Below, in pieces: positions 21,295 to 23,402 of a stretch of DNA of 23,402 nucleotides. A program made the position numbers and the translations under genes. Under the pieces are notes generated by a model. That model saw nothing but the letters and a program-made list of their open reading frames with translations, was not told where the DNA came from and did not search any database. Origin of the DNA: an uncultured Candidatus Saccharibacteria bacterium (lineage in GTDB: Bacteria; Patescibacteria; Saccharimonadia; Saccharimonadales; UBA6022); the NCBI GenBank assembly GCA_946887425.1, contig CAMPKW010000011.1:1-23402 (forward strand), read 5' to 3'. Position 1 is the first letter of the stretch, and each line of letters starts with the position of its first letter.

Positions 21295-21309
21295 AGGAAG
21301 ACACACTCC

Positions 21310-23402
21310 ATGGCACAAAAAACTGTCCAACTAAAGGACTTTCGTAATATCGGTATTATCGCGCACATTGATGCGGGTAAGACCACTACTACTGAAGGTA
21401 TCCTCTACCGTACCGGTATCAACCACAAGATCGGCGAAGTCCGTGGTGAAGGCGAAGGCGCAACCACTGACTGGATGGCTCAGGAAAAAGAACGTGGAAT
21501 CACGATTACTTCTGCTGCTGTTACGTGTTTCTGGAAGGGTCATAAGATTAACATCATCGACACCCCGGGTCACATCGACTTTACCGCAGAGGTAGAGCGT
21601 TCACTTCGCGTTCTTGATGGTGCGGTGACGATCTTCGACGGTAAAATGGGTGTAGAGGCTCAGTCTGAGACTGTATGGCGCCAGGCAAACAAGTACGGTG
21701 TGCCACGTATTTGTTTCATCAACAAGATTAACCAAACCGGTGGTGACTTCTACAAATCTCTCGAAAGTATTCATACTCGTCTTTCAAAGAACGCTCTTCC
21801 TGTTCACTTGCCAATTGGCTTTGAAAAAGACATCAATGGTGTTGTCGACCTCGTTGAAATGAAAGCCTTTACCTACGGTGACTACACCGATAAGCAACTC
21901 GTTGAGGGCGAGATTCCAACTGACATGCTTGATAAGGCGAAGAACGCTCGTAGTCTTCTTGTTGAAGCTGCTGTTGAGGCTGATGACGAACTGTTCGAGC
22001 GCTTCTTGGAGCAAGGTGAAGAGTCTATCTCTATCGACGAACTAAAGGCAGCTCTCCGTAAGCGTGTGCTCGCTGGTGACTTCTTCCTCGTGTCTGGTGG
22101 AGATGGCCGTGGTGTGATTGTTGAGAAGCTTCTTGATATCATGACTGACTACCTTCCTAGTCCGCTTGACGTTGATGCAATCTGGGGTAAGAACCCTAAG
22201 ACTGGTGACGAGGTTTCTCGTAAGCCTGACGAATCTGAGCCAACGGCTGCACTCGCATTTAAGCTCGCGACAGATCCATTTGTTGGTAAGTTGATCTTCG
22301 TTCGTGTCTACTCTGGTCGCTTGACTGCAGGTAGCTACGTCCTCAACACAACAACTGGTGAAAAAGAGCGCGTTGGTCGTATTGTCCGTATGCACGCTGA
22401 CAAACGTGAAGAGATTGATTCTGTTGGTGCTGGTGACATCGCCGCAGTCGTAGGACTAAAGGGCACCTTTACTGGTCACACCTTGACTGAACCTGCGCAC
22501 CCAATCGCACTTGAGTCTATTACATTCCCAGATCCACCAGTATCGATTGCTGTTGAACCAAAGACAAAAGCCGACCAGGAAAAAATGGGTATTGCCTTGC
22601 AGCGTCTTGCTGAAGAAGACCCTACCTTCCGTGTTCATACTGACGAAGAGACTGGCCAGACGATTATGTCGGGAATGGGTGAGCTCCACCTTGATATCCT
22701 TATCGACCGCATGAAGCGTGAGTTTAACGTTGAGGCAAACATCGGTGAGCCACAAGTTGCGTTCCGTGAATCAATTAAGGGTACGGCTGAAATGCAAGGT
22801 AAGCATGCTAAGCAATCTGGTGGACGTGGTCAGTATGGTGACGTATGGATTCGTTTTGAACCAAACGAAACTGGTAAGGGCTTCGAGTTCTTCGACGAAA
22901 TCAAGGGTGGTGTTGTTCCTCAAGAATACCGCAAGCCAGTTGAAGCTGGTGTGCGTGAAACACTTGAGGGTGGTGTTATTGCTGGTTACCCAGTAGTAGA
23001 CGTGAAGGCAACCCTTTACGATGGTAGCTACCACGATGTCGACTCAAGCGAACTTGCCTTTAAGTTGGCGGGATCACTCGCGACGCGTGATGGTATTAAG
23101 GCAGCGAAACCAATCTTGCTTGAACCTGTCATGAAAGTTGAGGTGACGACCCCTGAAGAGTTCATGGGTGACATCATCGGTGACCTTAACTCTCGCCGCG
23201 GCCGTATTGAGTCTATGGACGACCTCATGGGTGGCGCCAAGCTGGTACGTGCAATCGTTCCACTTGCGAGCATGTTTGGCTACACCGGTGACATTCGCTC
23301 GATGAGCCAGGGCCGTGCAGCCTCGACAATGGAGCTCGCTCAGTACGAGGAAGTTCCACCAAATGTGGCACAGGAAATCATCGAAAAACGCGCAAACAAG
23401 TA
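21310..23402 (+). CDS. fusA: Translation elongation factor G (stop codon cut by window edge)
   Basis: 697 codons are complete, followed by the first two bases of the stop (TA), so the protein is whole. EF-G drives ribosomal translocation and, with RRF, ribosome recycling. G1 [12 protein letters not shown] (residues 19-30), switch region KERGITI and G3 DTPGHIDF are standard. G4 is [12 protein letters not shown]: Asn138-Lys139-Ile140-Asn141, where nearly all GTPases have NKxD. Domain IV/V blocks such as [12 protein letters not shown] and the C-terminal [13 protein letters not shown] are conserved. The ATG at 21310 has AAGGAAG 9 nt upstream. It is not next to rpsLG and has its own promoter. Confidence 0.97.
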   Translation, partial: MAQKTVQLKDFRNIGIIAHIDAGKTTTTEGILYRTGINHKIGEVRGEGEGATTDWMAQEKERGITITSAAVTCFWKGHKINIIDTPGHIDFTAEVERSLRVLDGAVTIFDGKMGVEAQSETVWRQANKYGVPRICFINKINQTGGDFYKSLESIHTRLSKNALPVHLPIGFEKDINGVVDLVEMKAFTYGDYTDKQLVEGEIPTDMLDKAKNARSLLVEAAVEADDELFERFLEQGEESISIDELKAALRKRVLAGDFFLVSGGDGRGVIVEKLLDIMTDYLPSPLDVDAIWGKNPKTGDEVSRKPDESEPTAALAFKLATDPFVGKLIFVRVYSGRLTAGSYVLNTTTGEKERVGRIVRMHADKREEIDSVGAGDIAAVVGLKGTFTGHTLTEPAHPIALESITFPDPPVSIAVEPKTKADQEKMGIALQRLAEEDPTFRVHTDEETGQTIMSGMGELHLDILIDRMKREFNVEANIGEPQVAFRESIKGTAEMQGKHAKQSGGRGQYGDVWIRFEPNETGKGFEFFDEIKGGVVPQEYRKPVEAGVRETLEGGVIAGYPVVDVKATLYDGSYHDVDSSELAFKLAGSLATRDGIKAAKPILLEPVMKVEVTTPEEFMGDIIGDLNSRRGRIESMDDLMGGAKLVRAIVPLASMFGYTGDIRSMSQGRAASTMELAQYEEVPPNVAQEIIEKRANK

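Noticed and set aside
1..23402. CRISPR arrays, insertion sequences, integrases, phage genes or attachment sites
   Set aside because: None seen: no regularly spaced repeats, no transposase-like frame, and no duplicated tRNA 3' end.

Overview
This 23.4 kb window is chromosomal core-genome DNA from a bacterium that uses the standard bacterial code; TGA ends several genes, which argues against the UGA=Gly lineages. The compact gene spacing, short RNA polymerase subunits, many small orphan proteins, divergent informational genes and pervasive leaderless starts suggest the Candidate Phyla Radiation (Patescibacteria), most likely Candidatus Saccharibacteria (TM7). The taxon is an inference from gene content and was not tested by any search.

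Layout: tRNA-Leu(CAG) with a strong terminator (5-126); a small membrane-anchored orphan (213-551); a SpoU/TrmH-type RNA methyltransferase (655-1266); an orphan (1293-1904); hisS behind an apparent histidine leader-peptide attenuator (1918-3438); tig (3489-4772); clpP behind a perfect CIRCE operator (4818-5461); a 3-helix membrane protein (5538-5807) followed by a structured intergenic RNA that ends in a complete type III hammerhead ribozyme (5904-5960); a SemiSWEET/PQ-loop protein (5983-6288); a PP2C-like phosphatase (6345-7136); rpoB-rpoC (7317-14515); three tiny orphans (14667-15531); rpsL-rpsG (15788-16681); an orphan (16777-17772); an SPW-type membrane protein (17872-18255); a YajQ-family protein (18332-18826); a reverse-strand PAP2 phosphatase / lipid kinase pair (18813-20203); an orphan (20281-21213); and fusA (21310 to the window edge, where only the last base of the stop codon is missing).

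Most of the window is housekeeping: transcription (rpoBC), translation (rpsL, rpsG, fusA, hisS, tRNA, RNA methylation), and protein folding and turnover (tig, clpP). The usual str operon is split, with fusA 4.6 kb from rpsLG. The PAP2/DAGK pair probably acts on phosphorylated lipids.

The most interesting material is regulatory and mechanistic. (1) The hammerhead ribozyme has every core nucleotide in place. (2) The hisS leader has a 17-codon leaderless peptide with three His codons and two mutually exclusive hairpins. (3) At least seven genes start 6-9 nt after a -10 box, so their mRNAs are probably leaderless or nearly so, and several genes with longer leaders carry a mini-ORF whose AUG sits at the predicted +1. 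(4) The beta' subunit has lost all eight cysteines of its two zinc sites. (5) EF-G has NKIN instead of NKxD in the G4 motif. (6) HisRS lacks the motif 3 arginine. All pairings and alignments were done by eye; no folding, database or expression analysis was run.
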